Source of the DNA: Roseivirga seohaensis
Lineage (GTDB): Bacteria > Bacteroidota > Bacteroidia > Cytophagales > Cyclobacteriaceae
DNA length: 64,000 bases
Reading direction: 5' to 3'
NCBI RefSeq assembly: GCF_001592945.1
Contig: NZ_LRPB01000012.1
Coordinates: 124,001 to 188,000, forward strand
The notes under the pieces were generated by a model. The model was not told where the DNA came from. It saw only the letters and a list, made by a program, of their open reading frames with translations, and searched no databases. The translations under genes were made by a program, and so were the position numbers. How positions within the stretch are numbered: the first letter of the stretch is position 1; every line of letters starts with the position of its first letter. Of the stretch, positions 63,726 to 64,000 are shown piece after piece.

Positions 63726-64000
63726 ATGAAAACTAAATTATCTCTATTGAGTTTAGTAGCATTGCTTTTTATCGCATCTTCTTGCGGTAATGCCGACATG
63801 GAAAAGCGACTTGCTACTTTGGAAAGAAGAGTCAATCAACTTGAGAATGGCGGTGTAGTAAGAAATAACGGCACGCTACCAGCTCAAACTGTAGTGAATA
63901 ACCCAGAACAAAACCTTAGTGCTAATGCAGCCTTTAAGTGGGATCAAACACTTTATAACTTCGGCACAATTCAGCAAGGAGAAGTGGTGAATCATACATT
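63726..64000 (+). CDS. DUF1573 lipoprotein (partial, continues past the window)
   Basis: The first 91 codons are visible. Lipobox IASSC (Cys20), a short coiled coil (LATLERRVNQLENG), then a linker leading to FKWDQTLYNFGTIQQGEVVNHT, the start of a DUF1573 immunoglobulin-like domain. In this phylum nusB, DUF1573, yajC and further genes often follow in order, so yajC is expected beyond the end. Confidence 0.85.
   Translation, partial: MKTKLSLLSLVALLFIASSCGNADMEKRLATLERRVNQLENGGVVRNNGTLPAQTVVNNPEQNLSANAAFKWDQTLYNFGTIQQGEVVNHT

Noticed and set aside
1-64000. CRISPR arrays, tRNA/rRNA genes, insertion sequences, prophage
   Set aside because: No regularly spaced repeats, no tRNA T-loop pattern with matching stems, no transposase or integrase sequence was found while reading the intergenic regions.

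Overview
The window comes from a Bacteroidota chromosome, most likely a marine Cytophagales (Roseivirga/Fulvivirga-like; this is inference). The signs are many SPII lipoproteins, an STN-type TonB-dependent receptor with DUF4249 partners, FKBP-type lipoproteins, DUF4293, a long-form NusB, and TAnnTTTG -7 promoter boxes with TTG about 19-21 bases upstream. It is moderately AT-rich. I see no rRNA, tRNA, CRISPR array, insertion sequence or prophage block. Gene density is high, and most annotated starts were checked against the bases.

Layout. 0.2-2.1 kb: a zincin-like lipoprotein and a small secreted protein. 2.3-9.2 kb (minus strand): ilvE with a small secreted protein, an ABC ATPase with a PduO-type adenosyltransferase, and plsC-gatC-TPR membrane protein. 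9.3-10.1 kb: a damaged KilA-N gene. 10.3-14.5 kb: an operon of ankyrin protein, DUF2271 protein and a PepSY/flavodoxin/reductase fusion, which looks like an electron-transfer route to an extracytosolic flavoprotein. 14.7-21.4 kb: a complete histidine utilisation cluster (hutH-hutU-hutI-hutG) with a divergent LysR regulator. 21.4-28.9 kb: HTTM protein, YihY, alpha/beta hydrolase and dxs, scpA, a flippase-like protein, ndk. 29.1-34.8 kb: nrnA, three FKBP lipoproteins, a split lipocalin-like gene and an M28 peptidase. 34.9-44.1 kb: a solitary RND permease, a beta-propeller/thioredoxin-like lipoprotein pair, and an RND adaptor-permease pair. 44.5-54.1 kb: a six-gene operon of secreted protein, STN-TonB receptor, MG2-like protein and three DUF4249 paralogues. 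54.1-61 kb: DUF4293, thiolase, truA, and two ABC exporter half-transporters facing each other across a GyrI-like protein. 61-64 kb: leucine dehydrogenase, nusB, ytxH and the start of a DUF1573 lipoprotein.

The most interesting points are: (1) the two convergent ABC half-transporters carry complementary degenerate motifs, as expected of one heterodimeric MdlAB/TM287-288-like exporter; (2) the ankyrin/DUF2271/PepSY-reductase operon carries a DGITGAS motif resembling an ApbE flavinylation site; (3) the TonB/DUF4249 operon has a tandem triplication with an approximately 350-base, nearly identical tract suggesting recent gene conversion; (4) the KilA-N gene has its conserved 5' end preserved but interrupted by a stop codon and a frameshift; (5) a lipocalin-like gene is split by what looks like a one-base A-tract contraction. 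Clean palindromes near the hut/LysR divergence and upstream of the ankyrin operon promoter are candidate operators.
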